Positions 50,658 to 61,381 of a DNA stretch of 64,000 nucleotides are shown piece after piece (the stretch's first letter is position 1; the number at the start of each line of letters is the position of its first letter). The stretch is from Zygosaccharomyces rouxii. Taxonomy: Eukaryota; Ascomycota; Saccharomycetes; Saccharomycetales; Saccharomycetaceae. The stretch spans positions 1,798,001 through 1,862,000 of the forward strand of contig NC_012996.1 of NCBI RefSeq assembly GCF_000026365.1. Direction: 5' to 3'. Both the position numbers and the translations under genes were made by a program. The notes beneath the pieces are model-generated. The model was not told the origin of the DNA. It saw only the letters and a list, made by a program, of their open reading frames with translations, and did not search any database.

Positions 50658-53123
50658 ATGGGTTGGAAAAGTTATCTTCCGGGAACCAAAGAATTTGAAG
50701 ACAACTACGCCCCAGGCAATTCTGGATCTGATACAGCAAATGCTGGCCATGGCGGCTCTTCGACAATTGAAATCCCCGGAAATCGTATGTCTCCAGAGGG
50801 TATAACCGAGAATGAACTCTTAGAAAAGGCTCCCGCGTATGAGAGCACCTCTCATAATTTGGATGAGGACGAAAAGGAAGCGCCAAGCATTTCTATAAAG
50901 AAGGCAGGTGATGAAGATCCTTATGCTAGTTCCTTGAGCGATTCGAGCTCCTCCCTTGCTGCAGGCGTAGCTCTCGATATCACCAGAGGTGACATCGATC
51001 AAGTTGTGGAGTTTGAGGGAATGGAAGAAAATCCACCGGCTAATACTTTGAGAATGTGGTTAATGAGTATTATCCTCTCGATGGTTATTGCAGGTATTGA
51101 TTCTTTCTTCGCGTTTAGATTTCCTTCTATTTCCATTGGTCCTATTGTAGCTCAGTTAATTTCGTACCCATGCGGTATCATTTGGGCTCGTATTATGCCC
51201 AATTGGAAATTCTCTATTGGCAGTAAATATACGTTCGAACTGAACCCAGGTAACTTCTCACCACAAGAGCAAGCTCTAGTGTATCTGTTCTGTAACACGG
51301 TTATTGCAACTGGTCTCTTGAGAAATACCCAAGTGGAACAAATCAAATTTTTCAAGGTTGATGTTGGTATTGGCAGATTCATTTTATTCGACATGGTTGG
51401 TTACCTAATAGCATGGGGTATGGCGGGTCTATCCATTCCAATGCTAGTGGATCGTGAAGAATTAATTTGGCCATCCGTGCTAAGTCCCTCGGCTTTGATT
51501 AACGCTTTACACTCCGGTACTAAAGGTTCGATTTCCGATTTCAAAAAACCCAAATTCAGCTTTTTCATGATTGCGTTTGCAGGCAGCTTTGTTTGGTACT
51601 GGTTTTCAGACCTCATCTTCCCTTTTATCGCTAGTTTAGGAGCATTCCCATCTTGGATTAGACCAAAAAATAAAGTTTTGGGACAAGTCTTTGGTGTTAA
51701 GAACGGGCTAGGATTGTTACCAATTTCTTTTGATTGGCCAACGATTTCTAACATTAATAACCCATTAACTACACCAGTCTGGGCTGGTGTCATGATCTTT
51801 GCCAGCTTCTTCTTTTGGGCCTGGATAGTGATACCAGGTCTCTACTACCAAAACCACTGGGAAACCGCCCATTTGCCTTTGATGTCTAACAAAATTTTTG
51901 ACAAGAATGGTCAAAGTTATCAAGTCAAAAATGTGGTCAACTCAAAATGGGAATTAGATTTGGATAAATATAAACAATACTCTCCAGTTTACCTTCCAAT
52001 TGGGTTTTTGATTCAATTAGCATTGGGTCTTGGTGGATTTAGCTCTATGATGATTTTCTTCTTCTGGAAATTCAAGTCTGACGTCTGGGATCCATTCAAG
52101 CAACATTCAACAAAGAAGACTGCTCATTACAAGTCTGCATACAACAAGTTTTTTGTGGCTGCCTTCATTGGATCAATGGTATTGGGCTTGGCTCTAGGGT
52201 TTGTTTTCGTTGAAGCCTGGAATAGAGATACTCAGATCGATTCTGGTGGATTTATCGTTTCTATTATTATCGGTATTGTTCTCTACTTGCCTGTTGCTCT
52301 GGTTGAATCTAAATCATCATTTACTTTGAACATGAATGGTTTCTTCAACGTGGTGGGTGCCTTTTGGTACAAGGGTAAGCCAATGGCAACATTGTACTTC
52401 TTGAATTTCGGTTACTCTATCTTCCAACATGCAATGCACTTCACGCAAGGTGCTAAGTTGGGTTATTACATGAAGACACCTCCTAGATTAACCCTCTTTG
52501 TTCTTTTCGTTGCAGGTGTCTGGGCATCATTGGTTACTCCAAGTGTTACCGGTTACGTATTGTACCATGTGGGCAACGTTTGTACATCTAATGCGCATAA
52601 CAACATGGTCTGCAGGAGTCAACAAACTGCATTTAACACTCAAATCATTTGGGGGCTATTCGGATCTCATCTTTTCAGCACTGGTGGTCGTTATCAATTT
52701 ATCATGTATTTTTTCCTAGTTGGTGCTGGTGTCGCTCTAATTGTTATTCTTATGCAATGGTGGAGACCAAGATCTCGTGTCTGGTCACACGTTAGCCCAA
52801 CATTGCTGTTATCAGGTGCTGAAGACATGCCAACATCCACCGGTCTTCATTACGGTACTTGGTTCATGTCAATCCTGGTTTTCAATTTCTTTATCCACAG
52901 AAAGCGCCCTCAATGGTGGAGAAAATACAACTTAATTCTTGCCAGTGCTCTTGACTGCGGTGTCGCCATTGCAGCTATCATTGTCTATTTCGCCGTCACA
53001 TACACTGGCGGTAGTTCGCATTACAAATGGTGGGCAACGGAAGTGACATCCTCAAGTTGTGACAGCAAGGGATGTCCATACAAGTCAAGTAAGACTATAA
53101 AAGTACCACAAGGCCTATGGTGA
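50658..53123 (+). CDS. OPT-family oligopeptide transporter
   Basis: 821 residues. A polar, acidic N-terminus of about 120 residues is followed by about 14-16 membrane spans. OPT-family marks: the ELNPGNFSPQEQ block (NPG motif) near residue 195, SFDWPTISNINNPL, and KLGYYMKTPPR near 610. Nearest known yeast proteins are Opt1 and Opt2, proton-coupled carriers of tetra/pentapeptides and glutathione (Opt2 also has roles in membrane lipid asymmetry). Which one it follows I cannot decide. The C-terminus has a CDSKGC pair. Isolated by about 1.2-1.5 kb of non-coding DNA on each side. Confidence 0.9.
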   Translation: MGWKSYLPGTKEFEDNYAPGNSGSDTANAGHGGSSTIEIPGNRMSPEGITENELLEKAPAYESTSHNLDEDEKEAPSISIKKAGDEDPYASSLSDSSSSLAAGVALDITRGDIDQVVEFEGMEENPPANTLRMWLMSIILSMVIAGIDSFFAFRFPSISIGPIVAQLISYPCGIIWARIMPNWKFSIGSKYTFELNPGNFSPQEQALVYLFCNTVIATGLLRNTQVEQIKFFKVDVGIGRFILFDMVGYLIAWGMAGLSIPMLVDREELIWPSVLSPSALINALHSGTKGSISDFKKPKFSFFMIAFAGSFVWYWFSDLIFPFIASLGAFPSWIRPKNKVLGQVFGVKNGLGLLPISFDWPTISNINNPLTTPVWAGVMIFASFFFWAWIVIPGLYYQNHWETAHLPLMSNKIFDKNGQSYQVKNVVNSKWELDLDKYKQYSPVYLPIGFLIQLALGLGGFSSMMIFFFWKFKSDVWDPFKQHSTKKTAHYKSAYNKFFVAAFIGSMVLGLALGFVFVEAWNRDTQIDSGGFIVSIIIGIVLYLPVALVESKSSFTLNMNGFFNVVGAFWYKGKPMATLYFLNFGYSIFQHAMHFTQGAKLGYYMKTPPRLTLFVLFVAGVWASLVTPSVTGYVLYHVGNVCTSNAHNNMVCRSQQTAFNTQIIWGLFGSHLFSTGGRYQFIMYFFLVGAGVALIVILMQWWRPRSRVWSHVSPTLLLSGAEDMPTSTGLHYGTWFMSILVFNFFIHRKRPQWWRKYNLILASALDCGVAIAAIIVYFAVTYTGGSSHYKWWATEVTSSSCDSKGCPYKSSKTIKVPQGLW

Positions 53124-54327
53124 ACCAGCGATATTCATTTTCAATTTTGGATGTCAATTTTCTAGTTTTTTAATTCTTATATAGTAACGACAATATTAGT
53201 ACTTTTGAAAGTCCTGCATATATATATATATTTCTTTTTTTTATTTTACTTCAATAATATGCTGGAGAGATAGTTCAATTTAAGCACAACGTGGCTATCG
53301 TTACAATCTCGGACTTTTTTTTCCACCTCTTTTTTCTGGGTGCGCGTATGCATATGAAGGGTTCACCTTATATCGGGCGGCAGCTTTGTGGGCTAAGCTA
53401 CAGAAAGAATTATAGATGACTCTAACGGCAAAAGGCTGAATGTACTGGCGAAGACAGCAATTGTTCCAATAACAACAGAAGAGGCAGAGGGGGAAAGGGT
53501 GCTATTGTGAAATTAATTGTTGTTCAACAAAGAAGTCAATATCTGATATTCCATACTCAAGATGACCAAATGGGCTATTAGTTCCTAAATAGTTCATATC
53601 GAAAAGTGTGTGGACGAAAAAACGAATTCGAGGCTATCGCATGCCTCTTTTTACAAAACGTATTTACAGCACCCTGACGGGACAGACGAATTAAGATCAA
53701 GGGTTTACTCGAGAATTATATGGTGTGATGAAATGGTAACAACTGCCGGTGTTTAAGTTTTCACACATGTACTTCATATTTTGAGATTCGTTTCAAAGAG
53801 GAGGATTCCGTTTAAAGAACCACGTTAGCTCTCAACCTACTGTTCCCGTACATCCGATTTCGCCTTATATTCTTTATCAAAACCATCACTGGCGATGGTT
53901 AGCTAATAGGACATTTACATTGTATCGGATAAATCTCAAGAGTTCAGCCGCGAGGCTACGTGGGTCATATTTTTCCGGCAATCGGTGAATAAACCGATGA
54001 GTTATAGGAAATTAAAACATCCTTTGGATATGACTATAATGAATGGATTGCACTAGAAGTAAACCCTTGAGATGTCTTCGCACCATCCTTCAAAGGTCTG
54101 AAACGAATTGCGTGTTTTTGTGGGCTTCAACGATGAAATTTCAACAAAGGATCATGTGTTTATTCCACGGATCAAAAGGGGTGAGGTGCTAATCCCCTTA
54201 CCGAAGAATCACGATGAATCTATTTATCTGAAGGGCACATTGATAATACAATGTATGATGGCGAAGAAGATCGTTAGAAGAAAGTACAAAGGCTCAATCT
54301 TTTATAATCAAAATTAAAATATCGGAA
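53124..54327. other. Gene-free region upstream of the GRE2-like gene
   Basis: 1.2 kb. ATCGGTGAATAAACCGAT at 53981-53998 is a perfect inverted repeat with 6-bp arms, giving CGG-N8-CCG, a layout used by zinc-cluster regulators, about 330 bases before the GRE2-like start. A 69-codon open stretch at 54108-54317 lacks an ATG at its start and has no known similarity. Confidence 0.45.
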
Positions 54328-55347
54328 ATGACCGTTTTAGTGACTGGTGCCAATGGGTTCATCGCTCAACACATTGTGCATGCATTATTGCAACAAGACT
54401 ATCAAGTAATCGGGACTACTAGAACTGAGGACAAAGCTAAGCGTCTTTTGGAGCATTTTGAAGGAAATCGTAAATTAAAATTTGAAATCGTTCCTGATTT
54501 TACTCCTCTCAATGCCTTTGACAGTGTCTTCAAAAAATATGGGAAGGAGATCGATATAGTTCTCCACACAGCTGCAACTATTCCAAGTCCTAGAGGAGAC
54601 AGTTATAAAAAAAATATTGCGCTTCCTACCCTTGAAGGTACCAAGAATATTATTAATGCGATTAGAAAGTATGGTAATGGTACTGTCAAACATTTAGTTG
54701 TCACTTCAACCGCAGGTTCAATACTAGATTTTTCCAAAATGCAAGATAGCAGTGTCACATTTACAGAGAAAGATTGGAATCCGGTGACTCTGGACCAAGC
54801 AGATTCAAATCCCTATTTAGCATATATGGCTGGTAAAAAATATGCCGAATTGGAAGTTTGGAATTTTGCCAAGGAGAACATTTGTAAAGTGACAACAATA
54901 CATCCCCCTTTCGTCTTTGGTCCCTGGAGGTTCGATGATTATGCCAAGGATGGCTTACCACCTTCTAATCAAGTGACTGAATCTATAATCCATTCTTCTG
55001 CTGGTGAACCACTAACATTTGAACGGAAATCACACTTTGCCGATGTGCGTGATGTTGCAAATGTACATTTATTAGCTTTCCAAAAGGAATCTGTCTCGGG
55101 TCATAGATTGATTCCCAACGGCGGTAAGTTTACTCCACAATTGGTTGCCAATATTTTGAATGCCGATTTCCCTCAGCTAGAGGGTAAGATTAGCAAGGGT
55201 CCCAAGCCTGGTGATAGTGACGATGACATTGGCGCCCAATTTGACACAACGATATCCGACAAAATTTTAAATATTGAATATAAAGGTTTGGAAGAATCCA
55301 TCTATGATACTGCTGCTCAAGTTTTAAGAGTTGAAGGCAGATGGTAG
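54328..55347 (+). CDS. NADPH-dependent aldehyde/methylglyoxal reductase, Gre2-like
   Basis: 339 residues (S. cerevisiae Gre2: 342). Extended SDR: nucleotide-binding VTGANGFIAQHIVHALL at the N-terminus, TTR at 30-32 for the NADPH phosphate, catalytic Tyr166 and Lys170 in YMAGKKYAE, and TTIHPPFVFGP. Gre2 and the related Ydr541c/Ygl039w/Ygl157w enzymes reduce methylglyoxal, isovaleraldehyde and other carbonyls under stress. This family expands in yeast subtelomeres, so I give no single symbol. A broken relative lies at 43236-43510. Confidence 0.9.
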   Translation: MTVLVTGANGFIAQHIVHALLQQDYQVIGTTRTEDKAKRLLEHFEGNRKLKFEIVPDFTPLNAFDSVFKKYGKEIDIVLHTAATIPSPRGDSYKKNIALPTLEGTKNIINAIRKYGNGTVKHLVVTSTAGSILDFSKMQDSSVTFTEKDWNPVTLDQADSNPYLAYMAGKKYAELEVWNFAKENICKVTTIHPPFVFGPWRFDDYAKDGLPPSNQVTESIIHSSAGEPLTFERKSHFADVRDVANVHLLAFQKESVSGHRLIPNGGKFTPQLVANILNADFPQLEGKISKGPKPGDSDDDIGAQFDTTISDKILNIEYKGLEESIYDTAAQVLRVEGRW

Positions 55348-57154
55348 ACCACCAAATAATCTTAATTTATTTGACCGCCCTAGGGTTATTTAGAACTATA
55401 AATTCTTAAAAATCGTTTTTCAACTCGTTACAATGTACCTGGGGAACATGTTGGATGTTTTGTTAGCCGTGGACGAGTCCGTACCACATGTTCGAACAAC
55501 TACTCCAAAATGACTATTGAATCAGTTAATGCAAGGCGCTCTACATGCTGTAAGAGCTACATATAAGCAATTTTTCCTAAGCGAATCATAAGGTCCGTAG
55601 ACAATTCATTATTGAGAACTGACGAAGATGCAACAGGTCCTATTTCGCCTAACAGTCTATTCGCTCATCTAGAATGTTGTGTCTAGCAGAAACAACGCAA
55701 CATACGCTAGTTCCTCACTTGAATGGATTTTTCTCAAAGATAATTCCCGTTTTATGTTTTCCAGCATCTCAACTTAGGTATTCCATATGCCGACAAGCAA
55801 TAGAAATTCTACTACAAAAGCCATCGAAACGCAAGTGCCTATTGGGAATAGACTTTTGAATGTCCCGCTTATGAATATGCTGGATTTTCAAGAAGTGGCT
55901 ACGAGTATTGATTAAGCTGTTCAAGAAAAAGGCATTTCCTAGATGACAACGAGTAAACCAGTTAAATAGAGCCCACACAGATGGAACACCGGACAAATTG
56001 TTGTCCATTTCCGATGGGACAAGTTTCGGAGTTTTTTCGAGCACTTCAGAGCTGTTCTGTGTTATACACCATAATAACAGCTCCGAGATTGGAGATATGT
56101 AACCAAAACAGACCAACACAGTTTCCACGGGCAATAAAAAAGACATCCATATTGCCGAGCAAACTCCCATAATTTGTGGTACTCGTAATTGCCAAGCGTA
56201 AGCATACGGAGCGTTTTCATACTATTGAAGAAAATTGGGCATAAATGGTAGTCAAGTGGAGAATGGCAAGAGAACTCCATCTTGACACGAGTATTTAAAA
56301 AAAAAAAAAAAAAAAAAAAATGAAATAGAACTTGGCCTAGCATTTATGACGCTTCTTACAAGACCCGAACCTATCAATCTTTAAATTCATGTTGCCGTAC
56401 CGAAACGATAATTGGATTATCGGGTAAGACCTAAGGATTTAAAGGACGCATCTCATTGGAAGAAAGGTGGCCATTTCAAGATTAAGGTAGTATAATTCCT
56501 TTATGCTAATATTGCAGATTATGGGATCGTCTTTTTTAAAAGTGACCGAGCGGCGCTAACAATCGTCATGTTGTTGTCTGTAAAAATGTACAATGATGTG
56601 ATCCCTCTACAGACCCTCCATGGAGGTTAAACTTTCGGCCTTGTATTTCCCAATATTTTGAAGATAGTCGTTTGGTAGCGGCCAAATACCAGCACCAAGT
56701 CTGGTTTGTCAACATGTAGGAACCCTTTTACATCACTACAAAATGACTGGTAATGCAATAAAGTGCCTAAGAAATCTATTTCTTTTTCCACACTGAAGCA
56801 TTTGAAAAGAAGTGGCTGTAAAAATATCCTTATGATATATGGGGGTTCCAATACCTCTCATCAAGATGTAATATTATCAGGATTGGTGAGTGTTTCGTGG
56901 CATTTCGAGTTCTTTTTCTTCCGACGGAAGTCTTAAAAACTTGCCCGGTGATGATCATGTGATATCTTCAATTCCGTGCGGATGATCTAACAGAATACAG
57001 AATACCCGTATTCTGGAAAGATGGCATGCATCGATCAATTGGTATTTAAGTATCAAAGTTAGCTGAACGAGACGCGAAGACCACTCTGAAACTATTATCT
57101 TTCATCTCAAGTAGTTTGCTACAAAGGTGGTAGCTGACAATTCGAGTTACCGCG
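55348..57154. other. 1.8-kb region with decayed open frames, RTA1-gene promoter
   Basis: No intact gene. On the minus strand 55769-56170 is an ATG-started 133-codon frame with a hydrophobic segment (SAIWMSFLLPVETVLVCFGY), preceded in a second frame by more hydrophobic residues. It may be a degraded membrane-protein gene that I cannot name. A poly-A run lies at 56297-56320. TCCGTGCGGA at 56973-56982 is a CCG-N2-CGG everted zinc-cluster-type site about 170 bases before the RTA1-like start. Confidence 0.4.
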
Positions 57155-58078
57155 ATGCAATACTATAGTTATACGCCAGAAAAAGCTGCGGCCATTGCCT
57201 TTGCAATAATTTTCGGATTGTTGGTAGTGGTTTCCTTCTTTTTTATCATCCATATGACAAGAAATATGAAAGAATTTACGGTCCCCAGACAGTACAAGAA
57301 AATACAATTATTAGGATCGTATCTACCACTCTTGGTGGGCTGTATTTTGGAAGTTATCGGTTATGCGGCGAGATGTTTTAATCCAAATTTGTTAGTGCCA
57401 TATATTATTCAATCGGTTTTTATATTAATTGCACCAGCGTATTATGCAGCTACTACTTACATGCTATTCGGTAAAATCGCACATCTTCTATTCGCTGAAA
57501 AACTGCTAATTTTGCCCGCCAAATATAACACTCTAATCATGGTCCTAGGCGATATTTTCAGTTTACTTTTACAAGCATCCGGGGGAGGGTTAATGGCTAA
57601 TCAATCCAGCGCTAATCTGGGCTCGCATATTGTTATCGGTGGGCTGTTTGTCCAAATCGCATTCTTTGGGTTATTCATTAGCAACGAATTTCTCTTCCTA
57701 ATGAAAATTCATAAGGTTCCATGCGAATTTGTCAAGCCAACGAAAAATGCTGTTGTCCTGATTAATTTGCTTTTGCTGGGTAGTATCTTAATTTTTATTA
57801 GGTCCATTGTAAGAACGGCCGAATTTATCGAGGGATATGACGGAGTTATTATGACACACGAATGGTTTCTTTATGTGTTTGACGCTACCCCCATGTTTTT
57901 AACCTCGCTGATTTATACACTTAGCATGCCATGGTGCAATATTTTCAAGATTCAAGAAGAATCTACTGAGGTTCAACAGAATTCCAATATCGCTGGCTTA
58001 CCACTTAACATGATTCCCAAGGATATTAACTTCGAAAACAAAAATGGCTTTGAGGAATATTCATCATATATCTTTTAA
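57155..58078 (+). CDS. RTA1-family seven-span membrane protein
   Basis: 307 residues with seven hydrophobic spans. It has the RTA1-like core: GYAARCFNP after span 2, IIQSVFILIAPAYYAATTYM in span 3, GDIFSLLLQASGGG in span 4, and RSIVRTAEFIEGYDG between spans 5 and 6. Yeast relatives are Rsb1 (sphingoid long-chain-base release), Rta1 (7-aminocholesterol resistance), Rtm1 and Pug1. Function here is probably export of, or resistance to, a lipophilic compound, but the ligand is unknown. Its 3' end overlaps that of the zinc-cluster gene by 15 bases tail-to-tail. Confidence 0.9.
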   Translation: MQYYSYTPEKAAAIAFAIIFGLLVVVSFFFIIHMTRNMKEFTVPRQYKKIQLLGSYLPLLVGCILEVIGYAARCFNPNLLVPYIIQSVFILIAPAYYAATTYMLFGKIAHLLFAEKLLILPAKYNTLIMVLGDIFSLLLQASGGGLMANQSSANLGSHIVIGGLFVQIAFFGLFISNEFLFLMKIHKVPCEFVKPTKNAVVLINLLLLGSILIFIRSIVRTAEFIEGYDGVIMTHEWFLYVFDATPMFLTSLIYTLSMPWCNIFKIQEESTEVQQNSNIAGLPLNMIPKDINFENKNGFEEYSSYIF

Positions 58079-60238
58079 ATTGTCTAGGGATAGGTCGCAG
58101 TTTAAAAGGGCGTCTAATTCGTCAGACCCAGTCATGGGCATTTCTTGGATGCTTTGGAAAAGGTTAAATTGATCGAAGAAAATTCTGGAATCTTCCTCGA
58201 GTATATTTTGAATGTTCTCAGAAAAATTTGGGCCTATCTCTTTTTTAAAGTGTCCAAGTAAAGAGAAATGGAAATTGCTCATGTCAGAATTTTTTAGCAG
58301 AGGGTCAAATAACCCTGAATTTTTATCTAACAGTCTTATGCACATTTGTGACGCCTCCAAATCAAATGTCGATATTGCACCGATTAATTCCGATTTGGAA
58401 ACTTTTGAATCACACATGTGATAATCGAGACAGATCCTCACTGTAATATACGCCCTAAAAGACATTACTTTAAAAGAATTCACATAAAAATAGGCTTCGT
58501 CAGTTCCCTCATCAAGCTCCTCGAAGAGTTTTGCAACTCTACAAAGGATCGTCAGGTCGTACAATTCGGCTTTTTGCTCCGAAAGATTAAATTTCAGTAT
58601 CACCAGAAAATTGGTAATAGGACCAGCAAAGAGGTACATCAAATTAGGAGCATCAATTTGGACAACATGAAGTAACATTTGTTGACAAATAGTGCTATTT
58701 CTTTGGACAATGGGAAGATATGGCCCTTTTTCCAATCTCCGAAATACATTCTCTATTGTCGATATACAAGCAACCTGTGTGTAATTGTAAGCAAATTTCA
58801 AAGAAAGATGTTCATAGTCTGTCGTTTTCTTGGAGAAAAGATGAAATTTTTCCCCAAGGATATCAAAAAGAGTGATTATTGTCCCGCAGTCTTCCAACAA
58901 GTCATGCAAAAGGGTTTCAGAATGTTGTAAACTTCCTGTATATTTTTGATTGTATGCGATACCACCAAAAACTTTGGTAATGATCTTTGACAAAATAATG
59001 TAGAAGAACAGGTTTTCCTCATCAGGCTGAAAAAGATCCAACAGTTCTCTAGGAGACATTGAATTCCGAGCGCCTAATTCTGCTATACATCTGGGAAACA
59101 GACACAATACGCAGTTTTCATCAATTAAGAACGGTTTTCCACTAATTAGTGAATACCATCTATCCCACCAAAAACATTTCCACCAGATTTTTCGACGATG
59201 TTCAGCTTGATGCTCATTCAAAGTACAATAGTACTCCCATCGACTCAATCCCAAATCAAGGCATCTTCTGACAACTTCAGCAACGAATCGACCAATGGAT
59301 TGGGGTAGCATCTGCCAATGTGTTGCTTCCAAAAATGAAAGAATGTTGGACACCATACCGATGTCGTGCATTTCGGAAAAAATAGTTGGCATGAAGGAAA
59401 GGTAGCCAGTTGTGAGAATAAGCTCCTCTTGTATGAGACGCTTTTTTAAACTTACCAGTTCTTTGGGTGCATCAGAGTTGAATCGCCGCATTTTTGTGAG
59501 AAAGTTGCAAACTAGTTCGAAAGGTCTTGCGGAGAGATCCAATTCAAAAGGCAATTCTTTGAGTAATCCCTCGATGACCAAATAGACTTGCTTAGGTGGA
59601 TTTTCCGAGATTTTCAATCTAGAAGAAAGCCATTCAGAGGGAGATGAACTCAACACCAGAAGTTTTTCATAAGACTTGACTGCGAGATCTAAGTATTTTA
59701 GAAAGAAGAATATCACATATTTTGAATCGTTCCTCTTCAAATCGAGCTTCTTGAGTATCCAAGCAAAACAATCAACTGATTCTAAGCATGCTGGGTTGTA
59801 TAAACCGAAATACGGACTGACTTCACGCTTGTCGGTTTTTCCTAATTTCAAATTTTCCGAATCAAATAGATGTCGTTCAAAAGATTCATTTTCACCGTAG
59901 GAACTTAAGGTTTGTAGATCAGGCAATAGATCCAGTTGCTTTCTGTAGCCATTCAGTATTCCCTCCATTTGTAATAAACCTGACGACATAATTTCCGTAT
60001 TTAATGGGTGTGAAGATTTGAGTTTAGAAAATGCATCCAAAATACTATCCAATTCCCGATACATTTGGATTTTCTTGGAATTCAGAGGTGGCTTCTTAAT
60101 TCCTGCAGAGTCATGGTAATTACATTCTTTCTTTAGAGATACACAGCTAGAACATGGTAAATATCCATCACATCTTATTTTCCTTCTTCGACATATCTGA
60201 CATGCCCTTTTCACTTTAGCTTTGTGCTTGGTCTCCAT
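58064..60238 (-). CDS. Zn(II)2Cys6 transcription factor
   Basis: 724 residues. The N-terminal binuclear zinc cluster is complete: Cys13, 16, 23, 29, 32 and 39 (CX2CX6CX5CX2CX6C) in a basic context, CQICRRRKIRCDG. The middle homology region (about 270-450) has the fungal TF pattern, including CLDLGLSRWEYYCTLNEHQ and RRKIWWKCFWWDRWYSLISGKP. The acidic C-terminus (DELDALLNCDLSLDNL) looks like an activation domain. The target is unknown. Convergent contact with the RTA1-like gene, and a zinc-cluster-type palindrome in that gene's promoter, suggest but do not show that it regulates the neighbour. Confidence 0.92.
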   Translation of the reverse strand: METKHKAKVKRACQICRRRKIRCDGYLPCSSCVSLKKECNYHDSAGIKKPPLNSKKIQMYRELDSILDAFSKLKSSHPLNTEIMSSGLLQMEGILNGYRKQLDLLPDLQTLSSYGENESFERHLFDSENLKLGKTDKREVSPYFGLYNPACLESVDCFAWILKKLDLKRNDSKYVIFFFLKYLDLAVKSYEKLLVLSSSPSEWLSSRLKISENPPKQVYLVIEGLLKELPFELDLSARPFELVCNFLTKMRRFNSDAPKELVSLKKRLIQEELILTTGYLSFMPTIFSEMHDIGMVSNILSFLEATHWQMLPQSIGRFVAEVVRRCLDLGLSRWEYYCTLNEHQAEHRRKIWWKCFWWDRWYSLISGKPFLIDENCVLCLFPRCIAELGARNSMSPRELLDLFQPDEENLFFYIILSKIITKVFGGIAYNQKYTGSLQHSETLLHDLLEDCGTIITLFDILGEKFHLFSKKTTDYEHLSLKFAYNYTQVACISTIENVFRRLEKGPYLPIVQRNSTICQQMLLHVVQIDAPNLMYLFAGPITNFLVILKFNLSEQKAELYDLTILCRVAKLFEELDEGTDEAYFYVNSFKVMSFRAYITVRICLDYHMCDSKVSKSELIGAISTFDLEASQMCIRLLDKNSGLFDPLLKNSDMSNFHFSLLGHFKKEIGPNFSENIQNILEEDSRIFFDQFNLFQSIQEMPMTGSDELDALLNCDLSLDNLKDI

Positions 60239-61381
60239 TTGTAAATGTTCGTGTGGTTGAGTATTAGGTTCATTTCGAGGTATTGCAAATGCGGGTCCGG
60301 TCGCCTATTTGAATCTATCTAGGTGTTACCCGAGCTGAAATTGGTTGAAAATTATAAACCTATTTTCTTCTCATAAGCTTATCAGTGTGTTTACATCAAG
60401 ATAAGCGTATATATGGCTACAAGATGATAGGGACTGTGAGCTCAGAGATCAGAGAAACTCAGAAAATCTAAATAGCTTTGAGGGAGTATAAAGATTGTTC
60501 TAATTTATCATAGCTGAACGGGTTCAATTTAGTCTTTCAAAAAAGTGATGAGGACATTGATGTTGTTTTGTATTGGACTTGACGACCTTCAATTGAAGAT
60601 AATAAGTATGGAGAGATGCATTTCCTTTCAAACTTCAATCATGTAAAAGGTTGCTTGGAAGAAAATAAATAGGTTCCCACACAAGTTTGTCAAGAGTTCG
60701 ACATTAATTGTATCTTTCAAAGATCAGACATTGTTCACTTTGGAGTTCGTACAGGAATGAGAATTGCTTGGTTTGAGCTCCCTAATCCAAAATGTGTTTG
60801 TATACCAATTCTTTTGAAAATGAAAAGTGACTGGCTAACTTGGATTTTTCCAACCAACAAAGGTACATTTTTATCCATTCTACTTCAGGAAATGGATCGA
60901 ACCATATCATCGAAATACGCTACACTGACGTACATGATATTTAGCTAAACAAACTTCTCGTTGACGCGCCAACAATACTTCTCGGTATATGGACAAAAGA
61001 TGGAACGACAAATATTCTTAGTAAAAAATTAAGATTGCAGAAGATTGTAGAAGATTATAGTAATTGATCTCTCAGCAATAACATACAGCTAAGAGCATGG
61101 GATACCTTCATTTATTTGCTTAAGGCAATATTGTCCAGAAGTAAAGTTTTGTTGAAAAAGATGTGTATCCAAAACTAAAGGGATACTATGGAAAATCTTC
61201 AATCCATAAAACGCACGAAGGTCACAGTTGAGAAATAGGCTTGTCAATCCAGAATGTATATCTCAGGAATGCTCAGAAACCAGTTCCTTGTAAATTTATT
61301 TCCAGTTCTTTATGAAGATTTATTGCCTTGGACTGAAAGTTTGAAAATTCCAGATATTACAGCTAAATTATACTAGCTAAA
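60239..61381. other. Gene-free region upstream of the zinc-cluster gene
   Basis: 1.14 kb containing the zinc-cluster gene promoter on the left and the 3' flank of the NTF2-fold gene on the right. A 63-codon plus-strand frame at 60757-60948 has no recognisable domain. I see no other structure. Confidence 0.4.

Noticed and set aside
54108..54317. 69-codon frame just before the GRE2-like gene
   Set aside because: No ATG at its start and a stop immediately upstream; content unrecognised. Could be a relic but nothing supports it.
60757..60948. 63-codon plus-strand frame upstream of the zinc-cluster gene
   Set aside because: ATG-started but no domain, signal or homologue recognised.
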